From: Halomonas huangheensis
Lineage (GTDB): Bacteria; Pseudomonadota; Gammaproteobacteria; Pseudomonadales; Halomonadaceae
Length of the DNA: 64,000 nucleotides
Assembly (NCBI RefSeq): GCF_001431725.1
Contig: NZ_CP013106.1
Span: 2,542,001 to 2,606,000, forward strand
Reading direction: 5' to 3'
Shown: piece after piece, positions 55,123 through 63,955 of the stretch
Position numbering within the stretch: position 1 is the first letter of the stretch
How the letters are laid out: every line of letters begins with the position of its first letter
Made by a program: the position numbers and the translations under genes
The notes under the pieces: generated by a model
The model's input: the letters and a program-made list of their open reading frames with translations, nothing else
Told to the model about the DNA's origin: nothing
Databases searched by the model: none

Positions 55123-55265
55123 ATCATTCCCCGCTGCAACTGCATCATAAATAATAATTATATTCAACACTCATCAACAGCTGATCGTTCACACACCTAC
55201 AACATTATCTCAAACACTAAATCCTTAAGATTACATAAAAATATTAGCATTCAAACAAAAACTAA

Positions 55266-56015
55266 CTATCTATCGTATCCCAAAGTTTCAAACACATGTT
55301 TCATTTTTAGAAAAATAGCATCCTTGTTTTCTTTTTCCAGTATCTTCCCTGCATCAACATGTCGAGAATTTAGCTTTAGCTCTGGTAGTCCGCAGAACCT
55401 CTCACCCAATTTTGAAAAAACATCAGAAAGCTCTTTATCCAACTCCTCATACTTCAAAACCCTGTCAACCATTACATCGTCACCCAGCGAATATAAATTC
55501 CAATTTATCCTTTTAGTAAAATCATCTTTATCCAGCAGATCTTTCACTAGAAGATTCACCTCATCAGCACTCCACTCTCTATACAGAACGCCCTCCTTAT
55601 TATACCTTGAGTTATTATAAAGAACACTTGAAACAACCCAAGAATACGGATGACGATCTACAGTAAATACGAAAAAATCCTTTATATCATACCCCATGTT
55701 TTCTACTATAGATTTTATTCTAGCGTATTTCATGTGGCTAGGAGCTAAAGCTTTTTGAGATGCTAGATACTCGGCGGCCTCTTCAAACCGCCCATCAAGA
55801 ACCAGATCAGTGTAATAACTCTCGCTCTCCTTATCCCTGAGATAGTTTTTCGAGAAAAATCCTTTTTTTGATGAATAAAATTCATCTCTCGGAGTGACCG
55901 CGGGGACTATATCATTTTCTCCAGTTATCTTACGAAGTTCAGCTTCAATCGAAGTCCCTGCTACTTTCCTTGTCTTAAGAAAGATAAATTTTTTTTCAAA
56001 ACTTACAATTGACAT
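55266..56015 (-). CDS. Sulfotransferase-family protein (PAPS-dependent, carbohydrate type)
   Basis: This 249-aa protein shows the two PAPS-binding sites of sulfotransferases: KFIFLKTRKVAGTSIEAELRK near the N-terminus (5'-phosphosulfate loop, residues 14-22) and FTVDRHPYSWVVSSVLY (3'-phosphate site, R121 to S129/130). It would transfer sulfate to a sugar, probably in the polysaccharide made by this locus; the acceptor is inferred. The start has AGGAGTGTAAG upstream. The gene is strongly AT-rich like the lyase gene after it on the same strand (143-bp gap), so both probably arrived together. No PAPS-synthesis gene is in the window. Confidence 0.8.
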   Translation of the reverse strand: MSIVSFEKKFIFLKTRKVAGTSIEAELRKITGENDIVPAVTPRDEFYSSKKGFFSKNYLRDKESESYYTDLVLDGRFEEAAEYLASQKALAPSHMKYARIKSIVENMGYDIKDFFVFTVDRHPYSWVVSSVLYNNSRYNKEGVLYREWSADEVNLLVKDLLDKDDFTKRINWNLYSLGDDVMVDRVLKYEELDKELSDVFSKLGERFCGLPELKLNSRHVDAGKILEKENKDAIFLKMKHVFETLGYDR

Positions 56016-56807
56016 CTTACACTCCTAGAATAATTTAAATGATACTGTAATTAACAATACTGGACTATAATTTTACAATAGCCATACAACAGCACGACAG
56101 GAACAAGATTTATCATGATGCACCAGGAAGAATTAGGTATCAAGCGGACGGACTTCGTTGTTATCTCTTTGCCTCCGCGCGATGCCTTATCTCCTCAACG
56201 CTGGACCTCTACTACAGGATGTAAGGCAAAGAGTGAGCGTTAAGATTGCTTGACGCTGGTAGACACCCAGTTAAAGGCGGAGTGACGCAATACCAAAGCA
56301 TACGCATAGAGTCCTTGAAGATCGTATAATCTATAGAAGTCACTCTTTCCTATCGGGAGAGGGTTATTATCCAGAAGTTCATCCGGGAGCAAAGATAGGG
56401 TCATCAAGCTGCAGAAGCAGGAGGCGACACATCGAAGATCCGTGCCGACAACCAAGCCGCCTCGCCAGCACAAGCGATAACAAGCTGGTCTGCCATTTTG
56501 GTATCGGCGATTCGACTATTCACCGTTGGCGGTAGTGAGATGATGTCTATGACTGCCTACATACGTAGCACAACTTGCTGGCCATGCTGACAACCGAATA
56601 TAGCTCCACGTGCTTTTTAATAATTATGCCTCGATGATCAGCTAATTTTGGCCCGCGAGCTCCCAAGCCCTCGGATGTAGCATTCTGACTTGCACCGCAT
56701 GTTCAAGCGACGTGAAGAGCCCAGCACTCACGGAGTTAGCTCGGCAAGATTTCGGCGGTAATGAGGTACCTCGACACAAGCCTTCATCGTTCGTGACGGT
56801 CTCTGGA
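56016..56807. other. 790-bp region without a supportable gene
   Basis: Small frames exist (a 42-codon plus-strand frame from 56114, a 77-codon minus-strand frame 56240-56473, a 66-codon minus-strand frame 56642-56842), but none has a good ribosome site plus family resemblance. Composition changes back from AT-rich to GC-rich across it. The stretch looks like decayed coding DNA, possibly remnants of a mobile element or lost gene, but no transposase motif or terminal repeat could be identified. Confidence 0.5.
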
Positions 56808-58175
56808 TCAAGTCTCAGAGCCAGGATCAGGCTGCCTGGCAATCACTCGCCAATAATGAGTGATCAGACCACCAACAATGATGTTGTGCACATACACCCC
56901 ACTCCAGAAGGAAAGGTAGGCCTCAAACTGGTTGATGATGATCCAGTAGATAAAGAACACCGCGCCGAACAGGACCATATCGCCGGGCATGACACCTTTC
57001 CGCCACGCCCGCCAGGTGCTGCGTCCGATCCACCAGGCCAGGGTTGCCACCAACACCACACCCATCAGGCCATACGAGACAAAGACCTCGAGAAAGGTAT
57101 TGTGCAGGTGTCCATAGTGCTCTCGCGTGTACTCCGGTAGCCACTCCGTCTCTTCGACGGCCAGGCTGCGCCCATTCTCGCCCCACCCCACCAGAGGACG
57201 CTCCTCGATCCACTGGGCTGCGGCAATCCAGGTGTGGACACGATTACCGATACTGCTCTGGTAGGGCACCGCATCGATATTGCCTTGCATCAACTCGGCA
57301 ATGATCTTGTTCTCATCCCCCAGCCGTCGCTCGACAACCCCATGAAACTCCAGCCCCGCCAGCACTACCACAACCAGCGCACCCACCAGAGCTACTGCGG
57401 ATAACCGTGCTGCCTGCCTTCTATGCTGACGGGAGTAGTTCCACAGCAGTGCCACCACTGCCATGATCGGCAGTATCAGCGCCAATGCCAACCAGATAGC
57501 CCTTGTCTGAGTGATGACCACCCCTGTCAGACACATCATAAGGGCAATAAACCAGCCAATGCGCCGAACCATCGCCCAGCGGCCTGATGCCAGCAGACGC
57601 CGGGAGAACGCCAATACCCCGAGAAGACCTGAGCCGAAGAACATCGCCGTGTGTTGAGCGTTCTGCAGCTCGAAATCGACACGTTCCCCATGCAATCCCA
57701 CTAGCCACTGATCAACCCCGCCTCCCGTAACCAGACAAGTCACCAGCAGCCCCGACAATGCCAACCCCCAGAGAATGAGAGTTGCACGCGTACTACCACC
57801 AAGCCACCAGGCCACACCGATGAACAGGAACCACTTGGCCATGCGATCGAGTTTAGGATGATCGGGCATCCACTCGGGATGATGCCAATAGCCGAGGGTC
57901 CAGGAGATCGACTGCACAACAATCGCCCCGAGCAACAGCCACAAGGCCCCGGAAGAGCGCAGATGCGTCCCGCAGGCAAGCACACAGCCCAACCCCAGAA
58001 CTCCCATCAAGGTCCCGCCGAGCTCCCCTACCTGTGGCCAGAGCAGACGCAATGAGCCATACACCATGAGACTCGTGAAACCGACCCACCAGAGCACTCT
58101 GGGAGAGTGCCATGGGTCTTCAGTCTGTCCCATCATCCACTGCCGCATATCATTTGCTGTTTTCATCGCTACCAT
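56808..58175 (-). CDS. O-antigen ligase/polymerase (WaaL/Wzy-type) membrane protein
   Basis: This 455-aa protein has about 11-12 membrane helices. The large periplasmic loop before the last helices carries IGNRVHTWIAAAQWIEERPLVGWGENG and YGHLHNTFLEVFVSYG, the conserved His-containing motif of the O-antigen ligase (Wzy_C) family. ITQTRAIWLALALILPI holds the conserved Arg upstream. Such proteins join polymer to lipid A core or polymerise repeat units; sequence alone cannot separate these. ATG 58175 or 58166 may be used. It lies downstream of a terminator that follows the initiating transferase gene, so it probably has its own promoter. Confidence 0.88.
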   Translation of the reverse strand: MVAMKTANDMRQWMMGQTEDPWHSPRVLWWVGFTSLMVYGSLRLLWPQVGELGGTLMGVLGLGCVLACGTHLRSSGALWLLLGAIVVQSISWTLGYWHHPEWMPDHPKLDRMAKWFLFIGVAWWLGGSTRATLILWGLALSGLLVTCLVTGGGVDQWLVGLHGERVDFELQNAQHTAMFFGSGLLGVLAFSRRLLASGRWAMVRRIGWFIALMMCLTGVVITQTRAIWLALALILPIMAVVALLWNYSRQHRRQAARLSAVALVGALVVVVLAGLEFHGVVERRLGDENKIIAELMQGNIDAVPYQSSIGNRVHTWIAAAQWIEERPLVGWGENGRSLAVEETEWLPEYTREHYGHLHNTFLEVFVSYGLMGVVLVATLAWWIGRSTWRAWRKGVMPGDMVLFGAVFFIYWIIINQFEAYLSFWSGVYVHNIIVGGLITHYWRVIARQPDPGSET

Positions 58176-58226
58176 GGCCGCCAGAAAAATCTCGGAGCTT
58201 CGGCATCGCTCCTGCTGAATACTCGA

Positions 58227-58263
58227 TCCAAAAACGCCGCAGGCGCCTCGAGGGCGCCTGCGG
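58227..58263 (-). terminator. Strong intrinsic terminator after the initiating transferase gene
   Basis: A perfect 11-bp stem (CCGCAGGCGCC, 58237-58247, with GGCGCCTGCGG, 58253-58263) has a 5-nt loop. On the minus strand it is followed by CGTTTTTGG. It lies 24 bases beyond the stop of the gene ending at 58288. Confidence 0.85.
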
Positions 58264-58287
58264 GACTATACCACCGGCCCTTGCCGA

Positions 58288-59562
58288 CTACCTTGCACCA
58301 AAGCCGGTAAAGATGGTCTTCAATGTCTTGAAGGCAATCAACACATCGATCCAGAGCGAAAAGTGCTTGATGTAGTAAAAGTCATACTGCAGTTTCTTGC
58401 CCATCCCCTCGGCTTCCGCCGCATAGCCCTGCTCCACCTGTGCCCAGCCGGAGATACCCGGACGCACCACATGGCGATAGCTGAAGAAGGGTACATCCTG
58501 CTCATACTTTTCCGACAGTGCCACGGACTCCGGCCTGGGGCCGATAAAGCTCATCTCACCACGAAGCACATTGAATATCTGGGGAAGCTCATCGATTCTG
58601 TATTTGCGAATGAACCGCCCCACCCTGGTGATCCGAGGGTCATCGTCGGGGAGCGTAAAATCCTCACCGCCAGGCTCGTGATACATGCTACGAAACTTGT
58701 ACATCTTGAAGGGCCGCGCCCGATACCCCATGCGCGGCTGAAGAAAGAGTACCGGGCCTCGGCTATCCAACTTGATAAGCACTGCGACAACCGCCAGCAC
58801 TGGCAGCAGAACCGGCAGGAACAGCACCGCGGCAACGACATCAATACCTAGTTTGCAACCCGCATACATCGATGAAGGCATCAAACTACCGAACTCGTTC
58901 TCGGATAACCGATCGACCCTCACCCGTCCACTGATCGATTCGTGGATCTGCTTGATATGGTAAACGGGGATACGGCACAGGGTGCAGGTAGCAAGAAACT
59001 TTTCCCACTCAGCAGGCAGGTCATCGGCCCGCAAATCGGCGACGACACCGTCAACTCGCACGCCCTCAAGGTCAGGCCTCTCGAGCCAGCGCAAGTCGAC
59101 CTGCGTGGTTCCACGCAACTTTCTGGCGTCACCAAAGGGCACAATCGCCAACTTCAAGCAGCGATAACGTCGCCCAACAAAATAGCCTACAAAGCACCAG
59201 AGCAACGAAACGCAATAGCCCGCGAACAGCACCTGGCGCGTATATTCCTCACGTGTGAAAAAGAGCACCGCCACCGCAAGAAGAAACATCACGGAGACAG
59301 TCGGAGCTATATAGGCAGCCACCTGAGAACCAGGAAACCGTGCCATACGCCGGAGTGTCAGCACGGTCGCAATGAAGGCACCGGTAAGGGCATAGATGGT
59401 ATTGGTGCGCACATCCGGTAGGTAGTGCCAGAACTCCCACCCCCAGCGCTCAAGAGACGGTAGCCCTACCACCAGCGGCAACCCCACCACCAACTGGAAT
59501 GTCAGGCCCAGCAGGATCTTTTCATACCACCGAGAATGACGGCGCTCATAATCGAGACTCAC
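58288..59562 (-). CDS. Undecaprenyl-phosphate sugar phosphotransferase (polyprenol phosphate transferase, WbaP/CpsE-like)
   Basis: This 424-aa membrane enzyme starts lipid-linked polysaccharide synthesis by moving a sugar-1-phosphate to undecaprenyl phosphate. Four N-terminal helices (about residues 15-135) precede a cytoplasmic region. The C-terminal catalytic domain has an integral helix (LGIDVVAAVLFLPVLLPVLAV), LIKLDSRGPVLFLQPRMGY, FKMYKFRSM, RKYRIDELPQIFNVLRGEMS, FIGPRPE and VRPGISGWAQV, all diagnostic. GTG 59562 with AGGAAA six bases upstream is preferred; a TTG at 59604 with AGGAAG is an alternative giving 438 aa. The sugar is unknown. A strong terminator follows. Confidence 0.92.
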   Translation of the reverse strand: MSLDYERRHSRWYEKILLGLTFQLVVGLPLVVGLPSLERWGWEFWHYLPDVRTNTIYALTGAFIATVLTLRRMARFPGSQVAAYIAPTVSVMFLLAVAVLFFTREEYTRQVLFAGYCVSLLWCFVGYFVGRRYRCLKLAIVPFGDARKLRGTTQVDLRWLERPDLEGVRVDGVVADLRADDLPAEWEKFLATCTLCRIPVYHIKQIHESISGRVRVDRLSENEFGSLMPSSMYAGCKLGIDVVAAVLFLPVLLPVLAVVAVLIKLDSRGPVLFLQPRMGYRARPFKMYKFRSMYHEPGGEDFTLPDDDPRITRVGRFIRKYRIDELPQIFNVLRGEMSFIGPRPESVALSEKYEQDVPFFSYRHVVRPGISGWAQVEQGYAAEAEGMGKKLQYDFYYIKHFSLWIDVLIAFKTLKTIFTGFGAR

Positions 59563-59668
59563 AGACGATTTCCTATCCACATCGCGCTGCGCTTGGCGCA
59601 ACAACGCGTCTTCCTGCCAAGAGAAAAATCAAGCACGTTAGAATAATAATTTATTGTATAACAGTTAG

Positions 59669-60958
59669 TTAACCATCACGATGCGTATCCAGGATATCCT
59701 CCGCCATATCAGCCATAAGTCGGGCCCTATGGTAGCACGCCACAAAGTCATCACGCTTGCAGGGACGCAGCTCCAGCTGCTCCAGAACCTGGACCGCAGA
59801 TACGGCATCACACGGCGGAAACACCACTGCGTTGTCGATCTCCTGGCTCACAAAGCCTGCGGCATACCCCGCCAACCCGGCCCAGATTGGCTTCCCTGTG
59901 GCGGCGTACTCGAACAGCTTGGAGGGTAATACGCGCAGGAAGGCCGGCATGTCGTTGAGGTGCAGGAAGAGAATATCAGCAGAACGATATTCGTCCATCA
60001 ACGCATCACGACACAGCGGGTCCAGTAACTGAACGTTGCTGATACGCCTTGCCTGCAACGCCTCTCGCAACGCCTCCTTGCCCCCGCCATCACCAATCAC
60101 CATGAACTCAAGGCGTTCGGCAGTACGCTCAGCCAACTCCGGTAGGATGCGATCCAACCCCTGGCCGGTGCCGATATTCCCGGCGTAGACCACGCGTAGG
60201 CGATCCTCGTGACCTGACTCCTTGTCACCTGACACTTCGCTGACAGGTACTTCATTGCCAGGTGCTTCATTGCCAAGCACTTCATTACCGGTCGCTTCAC
60301 TACCAGATACCTTAAAGCCGGCTCCCATATCACTACTGGAAGCAAACAGCTCGTCCACGCCGTTGGTAAACCAGGAAAAGCGCCGCGACGGATATCGCGC
60401 CTCGAAGTAGCCAGCAAAACCGGGAGACACCAGGTTGATCTTGTCTGCCTGGCCCAGCGTCCAACGCTCGATGGGGCTGAATACTGCGCTCCCCAGCCTG
60501 CGCATTCCTTTCGGCAGGACGTAGCGAAGGTTCTCGACGAAGATATCGCGGATATCCAGATACAGGGCCGCCGACTGGCGACGGGCGATACAGGCGCCAA
60601 GCGTGGCCGTCATCAAACGGGAGGACGTGGCCACCACAAGATCATACTGCTGCTCCTTCACCAACCTATTGACGGCCCGAGCGTAGCTAATGAACGCGCG
60701 GGCCTGATCCAGCATACCGCTCTGGTGAGAAGGCAGCGCTACGCGATATACACTCAGCTGCGGACCGTGCTCGGTTTCCGGCGCAGCAGCAGAGAACGAA
60801 GCGTAACGATTGGGCAGGGTCGTAATGACATCAATTCGTGCATCATCCGGCAGCCTGGGCAACATGGCCTTGAGCAGCGCCTGGGTACGGAACGAGCACG
60901 CGCTCAGGTCCGGGGGGTAATAGAAACTCAACAACAGGATGTTCAAATAATGCCTCAC
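59669..60958 (-). CDS. Glycosyltransferase family 4 with a repeat-expanded linker
   Basis: This 429-aa transferase has NILLLSFYYPPDLSACSFRTQALLKAM at the N-terminus (WbuB/Fut-like GT4 group), DLVVATSSRLMTATLG and DIRDIFVENLRYVLP in the acceptor domain, VVYAGNIGTGQGLDRILPEL and PSKLFEYAATGKPIWAGLAG in the donor domain. Between the two domains lies a low-complexity insert of 5-residue repeats (ATGNE, VLGNE, APGNE, VPVSE) that looks like an in-frame expansion of a linker. The start is GTG at 60956-60958; no strong SD is seen, and it begins 12 bases after the upstream transferase stop, so translation may be coupled. Confidence 0.87.
   Translation of the reverse strand: MRHYLNILLLSFYYPPDLSACSFRTQALLKAMLPRLPDDARIDVITTLPNRYASFSAAAPETEHGPQLSVYRVALPSHQSGMLDQARAFISYARAVNRLVKEQQYDLVVATSSRLMTATLGACIARRQSAALYLDIRDIFVENLRYVLPKGMRRLGSAVFSPIERWTLGQADKINLVSPGFAGYFEARYPSRRFSWFTNGVDELFASSSDMGAGFKVSGSEATGNEVLGNEAPGNEVPVSEVSGDKESGHEDRLRVVYAGNIGTGQGLDRILPELAERTAERLEFMVIGDGGGKEALREALQARRISNVQLLDPLCRDALMDEYRSADILFLHLNDMPAFLRVLPSKLFEYAATGKPIWAGLAGYAAGFVSQEIDNAVVFPPCDAVSAVQVLEQLELRPCKRDDFVACYHRARLMADMAEDILDTHRDG
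60236..60310 (-). repeat. In-frame 15-bp tandem repeats in a glycosyltransferase linker
   Basis: Five degenerate 15-base units (plus strand: TTCGCTGACAGGTAC, TTCATTGCCAGGTGC, TTCATTGCCAAGCAC, TTCATTACCGGTCGC, TTCACTACCAGATAC) encode 5-residue repeats rich in Gly, Asn and Glu. More decayed copies may continue to about 60210. Confidence 0.85.
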
Positions 60959-60970
60959 TCAAGCTCATGA

Positions 60971-62182
60971 TTAACCTGCCAATACCCTCTCGTAGAGCTT
61001 GACCAATGCCTGCTCCTGCTCCTCCCAATTGAGGTGCTGGGAGGCGATACCAGCGTTTTGTGCATAGCGCTTCCGTAACGCTGGATCCTGAACCAGGGTA
61101 TTCAGTGCCTCGGCCAGCGATTCGCTGTTACCGGGCGTGGTGAGTATACCCAGATCGTGCCTGCGCACGACCTTGCTGATTTCCGGCAGGCTAGACGCCA
61201 CCACCGGCAACCCCGCCACGACATACTCAAACAGCTTGTTCGAGTCCGTCGTGAAATGATTGAGACAGGTATTCTCGATCGGCTGAACACCGATATCCGC
61301 CGAGGCGGTGTAATACGGCAACTCGCTCAACGCCACCGTAGGAATGAAGCGCACTCGCTCGGAGAGAGCAAGCTGCTCGGCGAGGCGCTGCAACTCCCCC
61401 TCCTGGCGGCCTCCGCCAATGAAAACGAAGTAGGCGCTGGGTACTCTGGCGGCGACCTCCACGAGACGAGGCAACCCTCTGCCCTGCTGCAAACCGCCCT
61501 GATACAGGATTATCGGCCAGGGCTGATCAAGCTTTAGCTCATCGCGAATTCTGGTGGACTGCTCGACTTGTGTCAGCCTGGGACGATTTTGCAGCACCAA
61601 CGGCCGCGGTATGCCGTATGCCCGAGCGAAGAACTTGGCCCGCGCATCGGTGGTGGTGATCGTACCTACGGCACGCGGCATCAGTTTCTTTTCCACCCAG
61701 CCCACAACGCGACGAAAGCTCTTGTAGCCTTCACGATCGGTGCTGATTTCATGGGCATCATAGACAAGCGGCACACGAGCCAACACCGCAGCCAACCAAG
61801 CGGTCGGCAACACGTTAACGTCATGGGCATGAATCACCGTGGGGCGAGAGCGAACCAGTTGGTAAGTCAGCTCAAGGTGAGCCCAGCTCCGACCAACAAT
61901 AGCCATCATTTGACGATACAGGCTGTTTGAGCTGGCTTGAGGCGCACTCCTTGAGACCGGTCCTTCAGTGTGTTTCCGTTGGCTCATTCTCGATAGCGGG
62001 CTACGAGCTACTCGAACAACTTCTACTCCCGACTCCAACCTCTCTCTCTGCCTAGTGACTCCCGGAGCATGCAAGGCATGCACAATAACTTGATGACCTG
62101 CCGACTGAAGCGTCTGAGCTTCCTTCAAGACCCGAGCGTCGTTAAGGAAGTCGTTCCATACAATCATGGAAATAGTGGACAA
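60971..62182 (-). CDS. Glycosyltransferase family 4 (GT-B)
   Basis: This 403-aa transferase starts SMIVWNDFLNDARVLKEAQTL, continues with VIHAHDVNVLPTAWLAA and LVYDAHEISTDREGYKSF (acceptor domain), then IILYQGGLQQGRGLPRLVEVA, FIGGGRQEGELQRL, and TDSNKLFEYVVAGLPVVASSLPEISKVV (donor domain, NKLFEY variant of the nucleotide-sugar motif). The start codon is TTG (62180-62182) with GGGGA about nine bases upstream; ATG five codons later (62167) lacks an SD but is possible. It is cotranscribed with the transferase after it. Confidence 0.87.
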   Translation of the reverse strand: MSTISMIVWNDFLNDARVLKEAQTLQSAGHQVIVHALHAPGVTRQRERLESGVEVVRVARSPLSRMSQRKHTEGPVSRSAPQASSNSLYRQMMAIVGRSWAHLELTYQLVRSRPTVIHAHDVNVLPTAWLAAVLARVPLVYDAHEISTDREGYKSFRRVVGWVEKKLMPRAVGTITTTDARAKFFARAYGIPRPLVLQNRPRLTQVEQSTRIRDELKLDQPWPIILYQGGLQQGRGLPRLVEVAARVPSAYFVFIGGGRQEGELQRLAEQLALSERVRFIPTVALSELPYYTASADIGVQPIENTCLNHFTTDSNKLFEYVVAGLPVVASSLPEISKVVRRHDLGILTTPGNSESLAEALNTLVQDPALRKRYAQNAGIASQHLNWEEQEQALVKLYERVLAG

Positions 62183-62209
62183 ATTAAAATCCCCAGAATG
62201 AAAAATATT

Positions 62210-63955
62210 TCATACCGTCTCCTGGGGTACTGCTGAGGGAGTTCCCACACAGTCGAGGATCAGGGGAACCAAATCTAGCGCCGAAGCAAATTGCTGTCGT
62301 ACGCATAATTTTTCCAATTCATACATCAGGGTAGCCAAGCACACATCCTTTTCCGCAACGTCTAATAGGGCTTTGCGCCCTCTCTTGGCTTCCGATAAAA
62401 CCTCGCCAAGGCACTCGAGTTGCTTAGGTCCTACCGGCCACCCCGCTCCCAGTGGTTCCAGTGCCCACCGCCCCCAATGCACTGCAATAAATTCACCCAC
62501 ATCATCCTGGAAAATAGAATTTGGACCAATATCAGGATTTACAACAACCAGAGGAAGGCTTTTCAGCCGATCTATAATCTCAGGCTGCAGCGCAATAATT
62601 TTCTCTACTCGCTCAACGGATTCGACATTTAGCATCTCCGCCACCGTCCTTAATCGCGAGAAAACTCTATTATCAACCCTTTCCCAAAGCGGTGGGTGGG
62701 ATCGACTATATCGAGACACCAGAGAGGTACTTGGACTCACGGAAGCTAAACGAGAGAACATCTTATTTCTTGCTTCACTAAACTGATCTTTGGAAAACTG
62801 ATTCGCCCTACTAATATCCAATATATGGCAATGCAGTCCTTGAATATCCTCAACCCCAAGCAATGGCAAGGAAGGAAGACTACATTCATCTGTCAGCAAT
62901 GTGGCTTCGTGGCGAGCCAAGGAGCTTTTCTTAATAGAAAAAAGTTTTACCAAGCACTCTTCTCTCAAATGACCTTTTTGGTCAACTTCTTCAACATGAA
63001 AGAAAGCCACATCCGAAACACCCACCTGAAGCCAATTAACTTTTATATCGCAAAAAGAACGATTAAAAACAACATTCAGCACGTCACAGATCCACTTCTC
63101 ACGGCGAGGTGATTCAAGAAGGGACCAAAAATTTGTTTCATGCTTCTTTGCTTCTCCAACCAGCACATGACCATGGAAAAACAACGCATTAAGCTTCAAC
63201 CGCTGGAGATAAAGCCCTCTTAAATCAAGGACAAGCCCTGAAACTCTCGAAAATCCCTGCCTCATCAAAATCAGCGATATGATTGCAACCAACAAACTAG
63301 GAGGAGAACCCCATAGAAAATCTGTCACAATATAGCTAAAAGCTATAAGAAATCCTACTCCAGTAACTGTACCAACAACTTTCCCCGGGACCTCGTCCAA
63401 ACCAGTCTTAACACGTCCTCTGTAAGAGTACAAAAGTGCCAGCAATGAAAAAGATACCAGAGAATAAATCGAAAGAACTAGAAAAAGATCATAATAGAGC
63501 CAACAGAGACCTATCGAAATAATAAATATCAATATAACACTAGACAAACTCCTTGAATACCGCTGAAATCCTTGACGAGCTATTTCAGTCTGATTCTCAA
63601 ACAAAGTCATTTTCTGACTTCTCTCTAAAAGAGAATCAGCTCCTCTCCCCGACCCATAGACCACTAGTTTTTCGGAAAACGAATGCAAAAAATAAAAGCA
63701 GACTGCCAGCACACTCAACGAAACAATCAACAAGTCTCTATCTATACCAGAAAAAAAATCTGGAAAATAACGTGGGACCCGGTCAGAGCCCAAAAGCATT
63801 ACCACCTTGAGAGGTAGCAGTGACGCTACTACAATTGAGAACTGAGATACTAATGTAACAAAAACCACTGCTAAAGTAGCCCCAGGGACCACTCGAAAAA
63901 TTTTTCTCCCTAAAGAAACCGACCATCTTAGCGCAACATAAATATTATTTATCAA
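62210..63955 (-). CDS. ABC-exporter-like membrane domain fused to a degenerate kinase (APH-like) domain
   Basis: This 581-aa protein has a two-part architecture. Residues ~25-235 hold six hydrophobic helices in the pattern of ABC-exporter membrane domains, with long cytoplasmic loops (KMTLFENQTEIARQGFQRYS), but no nucleotide-binding domain follows. Residues ~285-555 resemble an aminoglycoside-phosphotransferase/choline-kinase fold: ECLVKLFS (K337), LARHEATLL (E350), SLPLLGVED, then VVVNPDIGPNSIF and FIAVHWGRWALEPLGAGW. At the catalytic sites the usual HGD is N473-P474-D475 and the metal Asp of the IDW motif is H493, so it may be a pseudokinase. The start is TTG with AAGGGG seven bases upstream. 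Composition is AT-richer than the flanking transferases. No named function is recognised; a role in glycan export or lipid carriage is inferred from context. Confidence 0.72.
   Translation of the reverse strand: MINNIYVALRWSVSLGRKIFRVVPGATLAVVFVTLVSQFSIVVASLLPLKVVMLLGSDRVPRYFPDFFSGIDRDLLIVSLSVLAVCFYFLHSFSEKLVVYGSGRGADSLLERSQKMTLFENQTEIARQGFQRYSRSLSSVILIFIISIGLCWLYYDLFLVLSIYSLVSFSLLALLYSYRGRVKTGLDEVPGKVVGTVTGVGFLIAFSYIVTDFLWGSPPSLLVAIISLILMRQGFSRVSGLVLDLRGLYLQRLKLNALFFHGHVLVGEAKKHETNFWSLLESPRREKWICDVLNVVFNRSFCDIKVNWLQVGVSDVAFFHVEEVDQKGHLREECLVKLFSIKKSSLARHEATLLTDECSLPSLPLLGVEDIQGLHCHILDISRANQFSKDQFSEARNKMFSRLASVSPSTSLVSRYSRSHPPLWERVDNRVFSRLRTVAEMLNVESVERVEKIIALQPEIIDRLKSLPLVVVNPDIGPNSIFQDDVGEFIAVHWGRWALEPLGAGWPVGPKQLECLGEVLSEAKRGRKALLDVAEKDVCLATLMYELEKLCVRQQFASALDLVPLILDCVGTPSAVPQETV

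Noticed and set aside
56240..56473. 77-codon minus-strand frame in the gene-free stretch
   Set aside because: No ribosome site of note and no recognisable family; insufficient support.
60843..61028. Small minus-strand frame starting at a good ATG between two glycosyltransferases
   Set aside because: It overlaps the start of the downstream transferase in another frame and has no resemblance to known proteins.
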